Below, piece by piece: positions 1 to 8,267 of a stretch of DNA of 64,000 nt. Numbering within the stretch: position 1 is the stretch's first letter; the number at the start of each line of letters is the position of its first letter. The position numbers and the translations under genes were made by a program. Origin of the DNA: HTCC5015 sp051747425 (lineage in GTDB: Bacteria; Pseudomonadota; Gammaproteobacteria; HTCC5015). The stretch lies in contig JBNJGD010000001.1 of NCBI GenBank assembly GCA_051747425.1, forward strand, positions 231,752 to 295,751, given 5' to 3'. A model generated the notes under the pieces. That model was not told where the DNA came from. It saw only the letters and a list, made by a program, of their open reading frames with translations, and did no database searches.

Positions 1-701
1 CTTTTTAGAGTCACATAACCTGCCTCATAGGCCGGCAAATCATTCATCCCGACAAAGGCCTGAAAGAAAAAACCCTCCGTGCTGACATACAAACTGAGTG
101 GCTTTAGCTTCTGCGGCTGATCTACCTCGGTCACTGAAAGCGGCTGGTGATGCCGGATGGCATCCCGGACTACCACGAAGTTCTCTTTGCTCTCAGCGGC
201 GCAAACGCCCTTGTTCGGCAACAGGTAAACGAAGCACTCGTTAACGCCAAACCGCACTGTTTGGCTGGCCTGTGCCAATTCTGTGAGCTCGGGCAGTGCA
301 AAAGCGCTGGATAATTCGTCTCTGGCATGTGCATCTGACGCCACTTCGGCAACCACTTTGGCCGCCTTGTTGCTCTGTGTCAGCAACTTTTCGACCAAAC
401 GGAAAAACAAACCGGCCGGCTGGTCTCCCTCGACCACAATCGCCGAGTCGTTAATCAGGTGCTGGTATTTCTCCCGGTTTTCGGTAATCAACATCATGGG
501 GACGCCATGGCGATAGGCAATATCGGCCGTCTTGTGGCCAAAGGCATCATCCGGGTTAGCCACGAGAATATCGGTACCCGTCCCCTCCCAAGGCTTGAAT
601 GTCAGACTATAGCCTTCGCCAATAAACAAATTGGCACTGACCTGCAGTTTTTTCAGCACTGCTTCATCGCATCCTGCATGGGAAATTGTTATGTCTTTCA
701 T
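1..701 (-). CDS. Unknown protein, C-terminally cut by window edge
   Basis: An open frame runs leftward from an ATG at 701 to the first base of the window without a stop (about 233 residues seen). It starts MKDITISHAGCDEAVLKK. It contains no signal peptide or membrane segment, and I recognise no family. The first half has alternating strands and helices with a GTGTDILVANPDDAFG stretch, which could be a Rossmann-like fold, but no catalytic motif is clear. It is the third gene of a leftward operon behind two roadblock-like genes, so it may act with them. Roadblock proteins usually partner small GTPases, but no GTPase P-loop is visible here. A hairpin at 745-767 separates it from the preceding gene. 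Confidence 0.75.
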   Translation of the reverse strand, partial: MKDITISHAGCDEAVLKKLQVSANLFIGEGYSLTFKPWEGTGTDILVANPDDAFGHKTADIAYRHGVPMMLITENREKYQHLINDSAIVVEGDQPAGLFFRLVEKLLTQSNKAAKVVAEVASDAHARDELSSAFALPELTELAQASQTVRFGVNECFVYLLPNKGVCAAESKENFVVVRDAIRHHQPLSVTEVDQPQKLKPLSLYVSTEGFFFQAFVGMNDLPAYEAGYVTLK

Positions 702-744
702 GACAGTTTATATCGCCTCAACACATGTGGAGCCGCTTCAGAAA

Positions 745-767
745 GGGCAGCCGCTGCTCGGCTGCCC
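745..767 (-). terminator. Intergenic hairpin, possible weak terminator
   Basis: A perfect inverted repeat GGGCAGCC / GGCTGCCC with a 7-nt loop lies between the roadblock gene ending at 777 and the unknown gene starting at 701. On the minus strand it is followed by only three T residues. It may attenuate read-through or stabilise the upstream message rather than terminate fully. Confidence 0.4.
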
Positions 768-776
768 TGTGATCAA

Positions 777-1133
777 TTAACCCACATCCACCGTTTTTTC
801 GAAGGCCTTGAGACCATGGCGCGCCATGGCCAAATTGGACTTGTCCTTGTCGAGCACCAGGTAAAGAAAAATCCGGCTGTTCGTCTCCAGAGGACGAATC
901 AGATGGTACTGCTTGCTCAAGGTAATCAGTATGTCTTCAACCGAATCGCCCAACTTTAGCTGATCGGCCACCTTGAGTTTGGCCTTGAGTACTTCGGAGT
1001 TACCCGCAGCGGCCACCTCGAGGTCGAGTGCCGTGCCATCACCGGCCATCAGCATTCCCGAGTCCAGGTCAACCAGTGCAGAGGCCATGTAACCATCAAT
1101 GTCTTTCAGTGGATCCAAGCTAATTTTCGCCAT
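777..1133 (-). CDS. Roadblock/LC7-like domain protein
   Basis: A 118-residue protein starting MAKISLDPLKDIDG. I chose the ATG at 1133 because the frame upstream overlaps the preceding gene and because the roadblock fold starts here. The pattern fits a single roadblock/LC7 domain: a first helix, then a strand pair around ALVDLDSGMLMAG, a long helix, and a strand pair around IFLYLVLDKDKSNLAMAR. Such domains dimerise and regulate small GTPases or polarity systems (the MglB family). The paralogue-like gene at 1174-1560 lies 40 bp upstream on the same strand, and the unknown gene at 1-701 follows. Family assignment is from fold pattern and is fairly secure; the partner is unknown. Confidence 0.7.
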   Translation of the reverse strand: MAKISLDPLKDIDGYMASALVDLDSGMLMAGDGTALDLEVAAAGNSEVLKAKLKVADQLKLGDSVEDILITLSKQYHLIRPLETNSRIFLYLVLDKDKSNLAMARHGLKAFEKTVDVG

Positions 1134-1173
1134 TCTGTTTCTCCTGACTATCGTCTGTTTATGAGTCGTTGCG

Positions 1174-1560
1174 TTATCCAAAGCTGTCTTGGATTTTATT
1201 TACCATGTCGCGTGCCATGCGCATTAACGAGGCAAGGTTATTGCTCTTGTCGCACGACAAGCACAGTAAAAGGGGGGCGTTGTCCATTTTTAGACGCACG
1301 ATCACAGCGTGACCTGCGTCACAGGAAAGGCACGAGTCACGGGTTTTTTCACCAATCACTTCTTCGGAAAAGGATTCCGAAAGGGAGATCAAGGCAGAGG
1401 CCATCGCCGATTGGCGGGCCGCTTTTTCCTCATCGTTCAGGGTGGTTGCCACTACTTCGCCATCGGAACTGGCCAGTGTCGCGTTGGCACCGTAGCCCAA
1501 CGGCTGAAGCGTTTTTTCCAGAAATTGGCCAATTGATCCAAACGAGTCAGCTGCATCCAT
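1174..1560 (-). CDS. Roadblock/LC7-like protein with CxxC motif
   Basis: A 128-residue protein, first gene of the leftward operon. It has the roadblock-like order of helix, strand pair (ANATLASSDGEVVATT), long helix, and C-terminal strands with LLLCLSCDKSNNLASLMRMAR. It differs from its neighbour in having four cysteines arranged as two CxxC pairs, CLSC near residue 78 and CLSC near residue 100. Paired CxxC motifs could bind a metal or form disulphides. No signal peptide is present, so it should be cytoplasmic. The family call rests on pattern only, with medium confidence; the pairing with another roadblock gene supports it. Confidence 0.6.
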   Translation of the reverse strand: MDAADSFGSIGQFLEKTLQPLGYGANATLASSDGEVVATTLNDEEKAARQSAMASALISLSESFSEEVIGEKTRDSCLSCDAGHAVIVRLKMDNAPLLLCLSCDKSNNLASLMRMARDMVNKIQDSFG

Positions 1561-1789
1561 CGCGATAACCCTGGTGTTGTTCTACTGTTCCGTGAATGTT
1601 TGCAAGGCCTTTGCCCTGCCACTCTTCAGAGCGTAGTCAGCTCTGCACGCTTGTGAAGGAAATGTGAGTAACCACTTGCGAAAGTAGATAAGCGGTGGCA
1701 AAAATGGAGTAGACGGCACTAAACGGTAAGACCAGAGTGCCCAATGGAGCTTTTCAGCCAGCACTCACCCATCACGGGGGCAATTTTTT

Positions 1790-2368
1790 ATGTACAAAAT
1801 GCGAAAAATATCTCTGGCAGCCGCACTAGGCTTCGCTTTGGTCAGCACTTCCTCAGCACAGGAGCCCACAGATATTTCCGTACTGGAGGCCCAGGCACAG
1901 ACGCTGGTCCGGGAGTTTGTCAGTACGCTCAAGCCGGCCCTGAAGGGGGCCATGCAGGAGGGCGGCCCTGTTCACGCTATTGATGTCTGTGCCGTCAAGG
2001 CGCCGGACATCGCTAGTACCCTCAGCGCACAGACCGGATGGGAAGTCTCAAGAGTCAGCTTGAAGACGCGCAACCCCGAAGCCAAACCCGACGAATGGGA
2101 AAGAAAACAACTGAAAGCCTTTGAACAAAGGCAGAAGAGCGGCGAAAGCGCTGAATCCATCAGCACCCAACTTAAAACCGAATCCGAGTTTCGCTACATG
2201 CAGGCCCAGGGTACTGGCGGGCTGTGCCTGACCTGCCACGGCGAGAATGTCGCGCCCGAAGTCCAGGCCAAACTCGACGAGTTGTACCCCAAAGACCGCG
2301 CTACCGGCTACCAGGCGGGCGATATCCGCGGCGCCATCAGCCTGGTCAAGCGCTTCCCGCCGGAGTAG
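1790..2368 (+). CDS. DUF3365-family c-type haem protein, exported
   Basis: A 192-residue protein with an N-terminal signal peptide (SLAAALGFALVSTSSAQ), so it is periplasmic. The body matches the DUF3365 (Tll0287-like) pattern, with an AIDVCAVKAPDIA segment and a typical ending YQAGDIRGAISLVKRF. A single CLTCH haem c attachment motif is at residues 146-150. Tll0287-like proteins are small mono-haem sensors or electron carriers; the reaction is not known. The ATG at 1790 has weak upstream purines, and a second ATG four codons on is possible. The gene stands alone and converges on the DUF3047 gene at 2384. Confidence 0.8.
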   Translation: MYKMRKISLAAALGFALVSTSSAQEPTDISVLEAQAQTLVREFVSTLKPALKGAMQEGGPVHAIDVCAVKAPDIASTLSAQTGWEVSRVSLKTRNPEAKPDEWERKQLKAFEQRQKSGESAESISTQLKTESEFRYMQAQGTGGLCLTCHGENVAPEVQAKLDELYPKDRATGYQAGDIRGAISLVKRFPPE

Positions 2369-2383
2369 TCCCCGGCCGTTCAA

Positions 2384-3082
2384 TCACGGCGCCCTGCAGG
2401 GCTCGCTCTCGGCCACCCAGTGAAAACGGGCGAAGCCGGCGCGAGCCAGGCCTCCGGTATTGTCGGTATCGCTGGCCAGGGCCAGATACTGAACCCCCGT
2501 CGGTTCCCGGCTGAAAAAGCGCTCAATATCGTTGGCGATATGGCGGCGCTGCATGACCCAATTCCCCGCTTTTTCATTGCCGGATTGCAGTACCACCATC
2601 CGGGCGCGGTCCGTGTAGGCGTTATTTTGTGTGTGCCCCACCGGCTGGCGATTGTCCCAGACATAGTTAACCGCGGCGTCGGGAATGTCATCGCCTCTCA
2701 GAGCCCGGGCCATGGCCAGTTTGGCCCGGGTGCCCCAGGACATGGCACTGCGCGGCAGGTCCAGGGCAATGTATACGCGGGCGGCGTAATCGTCACCCGC
2801 CTTTGTGCCCATATCGGCATCGGCCACCACCGCATCGATGCGCCACAGCCAGCACAGCACGGGGGTCTTTTCCAGATCCACCGACACCGTTCTCGCCAGC
2901 AAGCTCATGCTGTTATCGGCCCGGGCCTCGATGGCATTGACTCCGTCCCATTCAATTTGCCGGTAGAGCGTCGCGCCGACACTGTCGTCCAGCTGTATCA
3001 CTCGCCATCCATCGACGGGAGCATCGGCAGCGGCCACACCTGTCAGGCAACAGACCAGCAGCAGGCACAAACGGACACTCAC
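2384..3082 (-). CDS. DUF3047 family exported protein
   Basis: A 232-residue protein with a signal peptide (LCLLLVCCLTGVAAADA). It carries family features of DUF3047: LCWLWRIDAVV, a DDYAARVYIAL strand and NYVWDNRQPVG. The function of this family is not established; the beta-rich fold suggests ligand or carbohydrate binding in the periplasm. Its start overlaps the stop of the TetR gene by 4 nt (ATGA), so the two are translationally coupled and the regulator probably controls it together with itself. Confidence 0.75.
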   Translation of the reverse strand: MSVRLCLLLVCCLTGVAAADAPVDGWRVIQLDDSVGATLYRQIEWDGVNAIEARADNSMSLLARTVSVDLEKTPVLCWLWRIDAVVADADMGTKAGDDYAARVYIALDLPRSAMSWGTRAKLAMARALRGDDIPDAAVNYVWDNRQPVGHTQNNAYTDRARMVVLQSGNEKAGNWVMQRRHIANDIERFFSREPTGVQYLALASDTDNTGGLARAGFARFHWVAESEPCRAP

Positions 3083-3705
3083 GATGGATCTTCGCCATCT
3101 ATAAGGGCCAGTTCGCGGGATACATAGTGTTCCACCATGTCCGCCAGACCGCGGGCCAGCTGATCGAAGGTGATCGGCGGGTTGGGGTCGCGCATATGGC
3201 GCAAGACGGTAAAGATGCCGCCGTTGATCGCGATGTAGCTCATCACCGAAATATTGCGCACCCGAAGCAGTTCCGGGTGGTGCATCAAATACTGCATGAT
3301 CAGATCCGACAGCGCCTTGCTCAGGGGTTCCAGGTACATCTGGGCGTCAAACATCAGGGCCTGGTGGGCAACGCGCAAGTAGCGCTCGTCGTTGCGACTG
3401 AGCAGTTCCTTGAAGGCACGGAACATGGTTTCAATGGCCTCGACAATGTCCATCGCCACCAACTGCGGAATCATGGGCTCAAGCGTCGACACCGTCATGT
3501 CGACGAAGTGGCGCGTCATGGCATCGTAGACCTGTTGCTTGTCGCCGAAATACTCGTACAGCGAGCCCACGCTGATCCCGGCCTTGTCGGCGATATGGCG
3601 GGTCGTGGTTCCCGCGAGTCCCCGCTCCGCCACACAGATGAAACCGGCCTCGATGATGGCCTGAACGGTGGCTTTGGAACGCTCTTGCTGTGGTCGTCTG
3701 GGCAT
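3079..3705 (-). CDS. TetR-family transcriptional regulator
   Basis: A 208-residue protein. The N-terminal TetR helix-turn-helix is clear: TVQAIIEAGFICVAERGLAGTT, then IADKAGISVGSLYEYFGDK at about residues 37-56. The C-terminal ligand domain is all-helical and family-specific. The gene is divergent from the metal-hydrolase gene at 3794, and a perfect inverted repeat lies between them at 3721-3738. It therefore probably represses itself, the coupled DUF3047 gene and the divergent gene. The inducer cannot be read from the sequence. Confidence 0.9.
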   Translation of the reverse strand: MPRRPQQERSKATVQAIIEAGFICVAERGLAGTTTRHIADKAGISVGSLYEYFGDKQQVYDAMTRHFVDMTVSTLEPMIPQLVAMDIVEAIETMFRAFKELLSRNDERYLRVAHQALMFDAQMYLEPLSKALSDLIMQYLMHHPELLRVRNISVMSYIAINGGIFTVLRHMRDPNPPITFDQLARGLADMVEHYVSRELALIDGEDPS

Positions 3706-3720
3706 AAAAACCGAATTGAA

Positions 3721-3738
3721 TCCGAATAATAATTCGGA
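3721..3738. promoter_or_regulatory. Probable TetR operator
   Basis: A perfect 7-bp inverted repeat TCCGAAT-AATA-ATTCGGA lies in the divergent gap between the TetR gene (start 3705) and the hydrolase gene (start 3794). A further CCGAAT copy sits at 3711-3716. Position and symmetry fit the binding site of the adjacent TetR protein. Confidence 0.6.
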
Positions 3739-3793
3739 TTATTGTCGGGATAAAAACAACATCGGTCAATCACAGCCGAAAACGGGGGTTTCA

Positions 3794-4684
3794 ATGAGCG
3801 CTATTTCCGCCACGATAGAGGGTATAACCGGCAAACTGACCGCCGCCCGGGCGGGCATTCCGCCGCGGCCCATTCGCTTCACCACACCCGGCGGGGTCGA
3901 TCGCTACTACGCACTGCACAACAATCCGGCAACGACGCTGATGTTTGCCAGTTTTTCCGGCATATTCCCGCCGGGTGAGATGTTTTTTGTCGAATCGGTA
4001 CGGCGCTACAGAGACAGGATCAAAGACCCCCGTCTGAAAGCCGAGGTGTCGGGGTTCATCGGCCAGGAGTCGCTCCACAGCCGCGAACACGAGCGCCTCA
4101 ACAAATACTTCAAGACACGGGGCTTCGATACCGATGTACCAGAGCGGCTGGTGCGTATCGCTCTGGCCACTCTGGAAAAACTGCCTGCCCGACAGCAACT
4201 GGCCTGCACCTGCTTTATGGAGCACACCACCGCCGCCCTGGCCGAACAGTGGCTGACCAACCGGGAGTTCCAGGACAGCTCGGACCCGCAGATGCTCCAG
4301 CTTTGGTACTGGCACGCCCTGGAAGAGTTGGAACACAAAAGCGTGGCCTTCGATGTCTGGCGGGCCGCCGGCGGCCGCGATTACGAGATGAAACTGGCCA
4401 TGGCTCTGGTGGCCTCCACGGTGTGGCCGGCCTGGATTGCCGGTTGGCTCGCCTTGATGGCAGAGGATGGACAACTGCTCAACTGGCGGGAAAATCTGCG
4501 CGGCATGCGCTTCATGTTCAAGCCCGGCGGCTTTCTGACCGGCATTCTGGCCACCCTGCCACCGCTGTGGCGAAAGGGCTTCCACCCAGCCAATCACGAC
4601 ACCTCGCAGCTGGAGAAACAATGGCGCGACAGGCTCTTTGGCGAAGAGGGAGAACTGAGCCACTTAATGCCGGAGCACCGCTGA
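3794..4684 (+). CDS. Predicted metal-dependent hydrolase (PF10118 family)
   Basis: A 296-residue protein starting MSAISATIEGITGK, preceded by a GGGGG ribosome-binding run. It shows the conserved acidic/histidine helices of this ferritin-like predicted hydrolase family: FPPGEMFFVESVRRYRD, GFIGQESLHSREHERLN, CFMEHTTAALAE and WYWHALEELEHKSVAFDV. The repeated E...ExxH pattern suggests a di-metal centre. One or two C-terminal hydrophobic segments (LVASTVWPAWIAGWLAL) may touch the membrane. The substrate is unknown. It is divergent from a TetR gene and probably under its control. Confidence 0.8.
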   Translation: MSAISATIEGITGKLTAARAGIPPRPIRFTTPGGVDRYYALHNNPATTLMFASFSGIFPPGEMFFVESVRRYRDRIKDPRLKAEVSGFIGQESLHSREHERLNKYFKTRGFDTDVPERLVRIALATLEKLPARQQLACTCFMEHTTAALAEQWLTNREFQDSSDPQMLQLWYWHALEELEHKSVAFDVWRAAGGRDYEMKLAMALVASTVWPAWIAGWLALMAEDGQLLNWRENLRGMRFMFKPGGFLTGILATLPPLWRKGFHPANHDTSQLEKQWRDRLFGEEGELSHLMPEHR

Positions 4685-4809
4685 AGCGAGCGGCCCGGTC
4701 CAGCCTGTAAAGATAACCGTTTTGCCAGGGGCGCCCGTCGGGTACTCTGGACAGTCACGGCCCCTTGACGCCGGGGCCTTCACACTGGTGAAAAAAACGG
4801 ATCCGCTCT

Positions 4810-6981
4810 ATGCCACACCAGCTGCCGACCTATCAGTTCAAAGCCCTGCACTTTCTCCTGCTCGGCCTGTTTTTCTTTGTCGCCACCGAATTCTCGCGAA
4901 TGCTGTCGGCGGATGTGTCCAACATGTCCGCTATCTGGCCCGCCCTTGGCCTGGCCATTGGTGCCGCCACCGTCATGGGGCCGAAAGTCACCGGCGTCTA
5001 CGCCGCCGCGCTGGGCACCTGGCTGATCTATAACGATTTTGCCCCGGCACCCGCACTGGCGGTACTGCTGGAACAGACGGCCCAGTGCGCCCTGGCCAGC
5101 CACTGGCTCAGACACAGGCTGGGCCAATGGCAGTTACTCGGCAGTTTGCTGGACACCCTGCGCTTTTATTTCTGGGGCACACTGGCCGCCCTGCTCCCCA
5201 CCTCCTTCGCCGCCACCTTCTTTCTCTACCAGCAGGGTCTGTTCAGCGATTTTCGCTTTGTCGATGTCTGGCTGGTCTACTGGTTGTCCGAGGCTCTGGG
5301 GGTATTGTTGTTTGCCCCACTGGCCCAGTCCATGGCGGCCCGGCTGGCCCAGGGTTGGAAGCCACAGTGGCCCCCGGCCAAAAGCCTGGCCATGAGCGGC
5401 GCCCTGGTCGGCCTGTTCGTATTCAGCGCCCTGCTCTGGCAACAGGGTCAAGTGGAATACGGCAAGGCCATTACCTACCTTTACTTCCCGCTGCTGGCCT
5501 GGATGGCCATGAGCGGGCAGCGCTGGCTGCCGCTGGTTTCCCTACCCCTGGTGGCCACGGCCATTCTCGGCTATGTCATCCTGACACTCGACCTTCAGGA
5601 CGCGCCGGCGGGATTTTTGTTGGTGGAGGCCGTCCTGGTCATTTTCATGATGACGCTGATGACTCAGCTGATTCAGTCGGTCAGCGCCGAGCGGGGACGC
5701 CTTTCCGAAGAGTTCAAACAGCAAGCCCGCAGAGACCGACACACCGGCTTGCTGAACGACCGCGGCCTGCTGGAAAAGACCGACCGTGGCCGTCGGGAAA
5801 CACCCCGAAAACGCCACTATCTGGCGGTGCTGGAAGTCAAAAACTTCGCCGATGCCCTGGACATTCTGGATCTCGATTTTGCCCGGGAAATGGAGCAATA
5901 CATTGGCCAAATCCTCGCCGAAAAGACCCGCAATCAGCCAGTAGCGAGACTCTCTGCCGGTCGCTATGCCTGTTACCTGGGAGACAGCAATGAGGGAAAG
6001 GTCATTACCCAAATGGAGACCACCTTGGCGTCACTCAACGGGCACAACTACCACAGCGGGGACTCGGTCTATGTCCTGGGCGTCTCGGTGGGTGTGGTCG
6101 CCCTGGGCGAACATGACAGTACCGATGCGGGCCTCTCGGCAGCCGGCCAATCGGCGCGACTGGCGGCACGCAACACCGGGCGGCCGCTCACACTGTGTGA
6201 CATGCAGGACGATCTTGTGCAGGAGCGCCAGAAGAAACTGTCACTGCTCGAAGACATCAAGCGGGCCCTCAACGACAACCGTTTCATCCTTTATGCCCAG
6301 GCCGTGGAGCCAACCGAAAACAATAATCAGCCCGGCTATCACGAAGTCCTGATCCGCATGCTGGACAGCAACGGTAGAGCGATCTCACCCGGGGAGTTTC
6401 TGCCCGCAGCCCAGGATTACGGGCTGATGGGGGAGATTGATCGCTGGGTGGTGTCGAGCAGCTTTGCCTGGCTGGAGGAGCGACGCAGGGAAGGCGACCG
6501 GCCGCGCAAGCTGGCCATCAACCTGTCCGGCAGCACACTGGGCGACCCCGGGTTCAGTGACTGGGTATCCGGTATCGCCCGCCATCACGGTATCGAACCG
6601 GACACGGTGGGCTTTGAAGTGACCGAGAGCGAATTGATCGACGACTGGTCGGCCTGCTGTGACCTGCTCACCCGACTGCGTGAGCAGGGCTTCACCATCT
6701 CACTGGACGACTTCGGCACGGGCCTGGCCACTTTCGAATACCTCACCCGCTTTCCCTTCGACATCGTCAAAATTGATGGCGCTTTTATTCGCGACCTGCT
6801 GGAGAACCCGGTCCACCGGGCAATCGTCTCCTCGGTCACCTCGGTGGCCGATGTCATGTCGCTGAAAACCGTCGCCGAATTCGTTGAGGACCAAGCCATG
6901 TCAGAGACGCTAACCTCACTGGGCGTGGATTTCCTGCAAGGCTACGGCGTGGGCAAACCCCAGCCTCTGGACAACCTGTAA
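4810..6981 (+). CDS. MASE1-GGDEF-EAL cyclic-di-GMP phosphodiesterase
   Basis: A 723-residue inner-membrane protein. Residues 1 to about 290 form a MASE1-type sensor of about eight membrane helices. Residues about 300-470 form a GGDEF-like domain whose signature is degenerate (LSAGRYACYL near residue 381 in place of GGDEF), so cyclase activity is unlikely. Residues about 480-723 form an EAL domain with the expected catalytic residues: EVLIRM, AINLSG, FEVTESE, LDDFGTG, VKIDGAFI, KTVAEFVED and LQGYGVGKP. It should therefore hydrolyse c-di-GMP, with the degenerate domain perhaps binding GTP as a regulator. It is monocistronic, with rimI converging on it. Confidence 0.88.
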   Translation: MPHQLPTYQFKALHFLLLGLFFFVATEFSRMLSADVSNMSAIWPALGLAIGAATVMGPKVTGVYAAALGTWLIYNDFAPAPALAVLLEQTAQCALASHWLRHRLGQWQLLGSLLDTLRFYFWGTLAALLPTSFAATFFLYQQGLFSDFRFVDVWLVYWLSEALGVLLFAPLAQSMAARLAQGWKPQWPPAKSLAMSGALVGLFVFSALLWQQGQVEYGKAITYLYFPLLAWMAMSGQRWLPLVSLPLVATAILGYVILTLDLQDAPAGFLLVEAVLVIFMMTLMTQLIQSVSAERGRLSEEFKQQARRDRHTGLLNDRGLLEKTDRGRRETPRKRHYLAVLEVKNFADALDILDLDFAREMEQYIGQILAEKTRNQPVARLSAGRYACYLGDSNEGKVITQMETTLASLNGHNYHSGDSVYVLGVSVGVVALGEHDSTDAGLSAAGQSARLAARNTGRPLTLCDMQDDLVQERQKKLSLLEDIKRALNDNRFILYAQAVEPTENNNQPGYHEVLIRMLDSNGRAISPGEFLPAAQDYGLMGEIDRWVVSSSFAWLEERRREGDRPRKLAINLSGSTLGDPGFSDWVSGIARHHGIEPDTVGFEVTESELIDDWSACCDLLTRLREQGFTISLDDFGTGLATFEYLTRFPFDIVKIDGAFIRDLLENPVHRAIVSSVTSVADVMSLKTVAEFVEDQAMSETLTSLGVDFLQGYGVGKPQPLDNL

Positions 6982-7001
6982 AACGCGCCCGGCCGGGGTC
7001 G

Positions 7002-7559
7002 CTAGAGTCCGCCTTCGACCAGCTTGAGGGCCATCACCCGGGCGTCCTCCCGGTCGTCGTGGCCGGGGTAGTAGTCCTTGCGAATGCCAATCTCGACAAA
7101 GCCGGTGTGCTCGTAGAGCGCAATGGCGGGACGGTTACTCGGTCGCACTTCCAGAAACAGCACTTCGGCACCCAGACCCCGGCAATCTTCGACGATGGCA
7201 TCCAGCAGGCAGCGCCCGAGGCCCCGCCCCTTGTATTCGGGGGCCACAGTGATGTTGAGCAGGTGGGCTTCGCAGGCCACCAGAGAGTAGACGGCGTAGC
7301 CCAGCAACTCCTCTCCGCAGAGCAGGGCCGGCATGAGATAACCCGCCCCGCGGTCTCCTGGGATCGAGCGGTCGAGCAAGCGACTGAGGCAGTCGCGAAA
7401 AATGCCCTCACTCCAGTGGTGGCTATAGGCTCGTGGCTCAATGCCCATAACGGCAGGCAAGTCGCTGGTTTCCATGGGGCGGATGGTCAGGGCTGACCAA
7501 TCCAGCAGCGGGCGAAAGCCGCCTGTATCGGTCACCGCTCGAGGACCTCGATGGCGCAT
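7002..7559 (-). CDS. rimI: Ribosomal-protein-alanine N-acetyltransferase
   Basis: A GNAT-fold acetyltransferase of up to 185 residues. RimI-specific features are the PxxYSHHWSEGIF region, the acetyl-CoA loop VAPEYKGRGLGRCLL, LEVRPSNRPAIALYEHTGF and the ending YYPGHDDREDARVMAL. It acetylates the N-terminal alanine of ribosomal protein S18. The annotated start overlaps the end of the UDG-like gene by 28 bp. Homology begins only near LDWSALTIRPMETSD, so a start some 20 residues later is possible. The pair forms an operon resembling the holD-rimI order of enterics. Confidence 0.88.
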   Translation of the reverse strand: MRHRGPRAVTDTGGFRPLLDWSALTIRPMETSDLPAVMGIEPRAYSHHWSEGIFRDCLSRLLDRSIPGDRGAGYLMPALLCGEELLGYAVYSLVACEAHLLNITVAPEYKGRGLGRCLLDAIVEDCRGLGAEVLFLEVRPSNRPAIALYEHTGFVEIGIRKDYYPGHDDREDARVMALKLVEGGL

Positions 7560-8236
7560 TTGAGGTCGTCCCAGACGGGGCGCTTGAGAGAGGGATCGCG
7601 CTGGGCCGAGGCCGGGTGAAAAGTGGCTATGGCGTGGGCCCCGAAGAGGGGCACCGAGCGACCGCGCAAGTGGCCGGGCATGGCGCCCACATCCCAGAGT
7701 TGCCGACAGGCACCAATGCCGAAAGCGACGATCACCTCGGCGCCGGTAGCCATAATGGCACCCCGTGGACTGTCCACAGCATCGGTAATCGCGACGATAT
7801 CCGCCGGCCAGCGGGTGGCCTGCAACATCTTGTCAAAGAGTTCAGCCAGCTCGCCGGCGTAGGGATCGCCCTGCCCCTCTTCGCCCTCGGCGGCGGCGCA
7901 AACCACCAGTACCCGGCCCTTGTCGTTGGCGGGAAATGAAGGCAGGGAGCGCGCCGCTATGGGCGCCGCCGCGGGTCTGGAGACGGCGGCCGTGGCGGCC
8001 TCCGCTGCAGGCGGCACTACCGAACCGGATTCCCCGGCCTGGCTCTGTTCCCCTGCGGACACGGCCGGCTCTACAGACCGTGTCGCCGGTTCGGCGGGCG
8101 ACTCAGTCTCTGGCGGCCGTTCGATGGCGGGATCCTCCACAGAGCCTGTCCCGGCCACCATGCCGGGAGCACGGGGCTGCCAGGCCTGGAGGCCCATGGC
8201 TTCGAGGTAGGCCAGTTGTCGCTCGCGCAAACTCAT
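7532..8236 (-). CDS. Uracil-DNA glycosylase-superfamily-like protein
   Basis: A 234-residue protein. Residues 1-20 (MSLRERQLAYLEAMGLQAW) are followed by a low-complexity Ala/Pro/Glu linker to about residue 100, then a UDG-like domain. The C-terminal motif HPASAQRDPSLKRPVWDDL matches the leucine-loop motif of family 4/5 glycosylases. The N-terminal catalytic GEAPG motif is not visible, so enzymatic activity is doubtful. It occupies the slot of holD (polymerase III psi) upstream of rimI, and its MSLRxRQLAYLxAMGxxxW start resembles psi-type N termini. A replication role is possible but is inference. Confidence 0.6.
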   Translation of the reverse strand: MSLRERQLAYLEAMGLQAWQPRAPGMVAGTGSVEDPAIERPPETESPAEPATRSVEPAVSAGEQSQAGESGSVVPPAAEAATAAVSRPAAAPIAARSLPSFPANDKGRVLVVCAAAEGEEGQGDPYAGELAELFDKMLQATRWPADIVAITDAVDSPRGAIMATGAEVIVAFGIGACRQLWDVGAMPGHLRGRSVPLFGAHAIATFHPASAQRDPSLKRPVWDDLKCAIEVLER

Positions 8237-8267
8237 AGGAGCAGTCTAACCGATAGCGGGGCTGAGC

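Noticed and set aside
459..959. Plus-strand frame of 166 codons near the left edge
   Set aside because: It lies opposite the unknown leftward gene and the roadblock gene, which have better starts and protein-like patterns.
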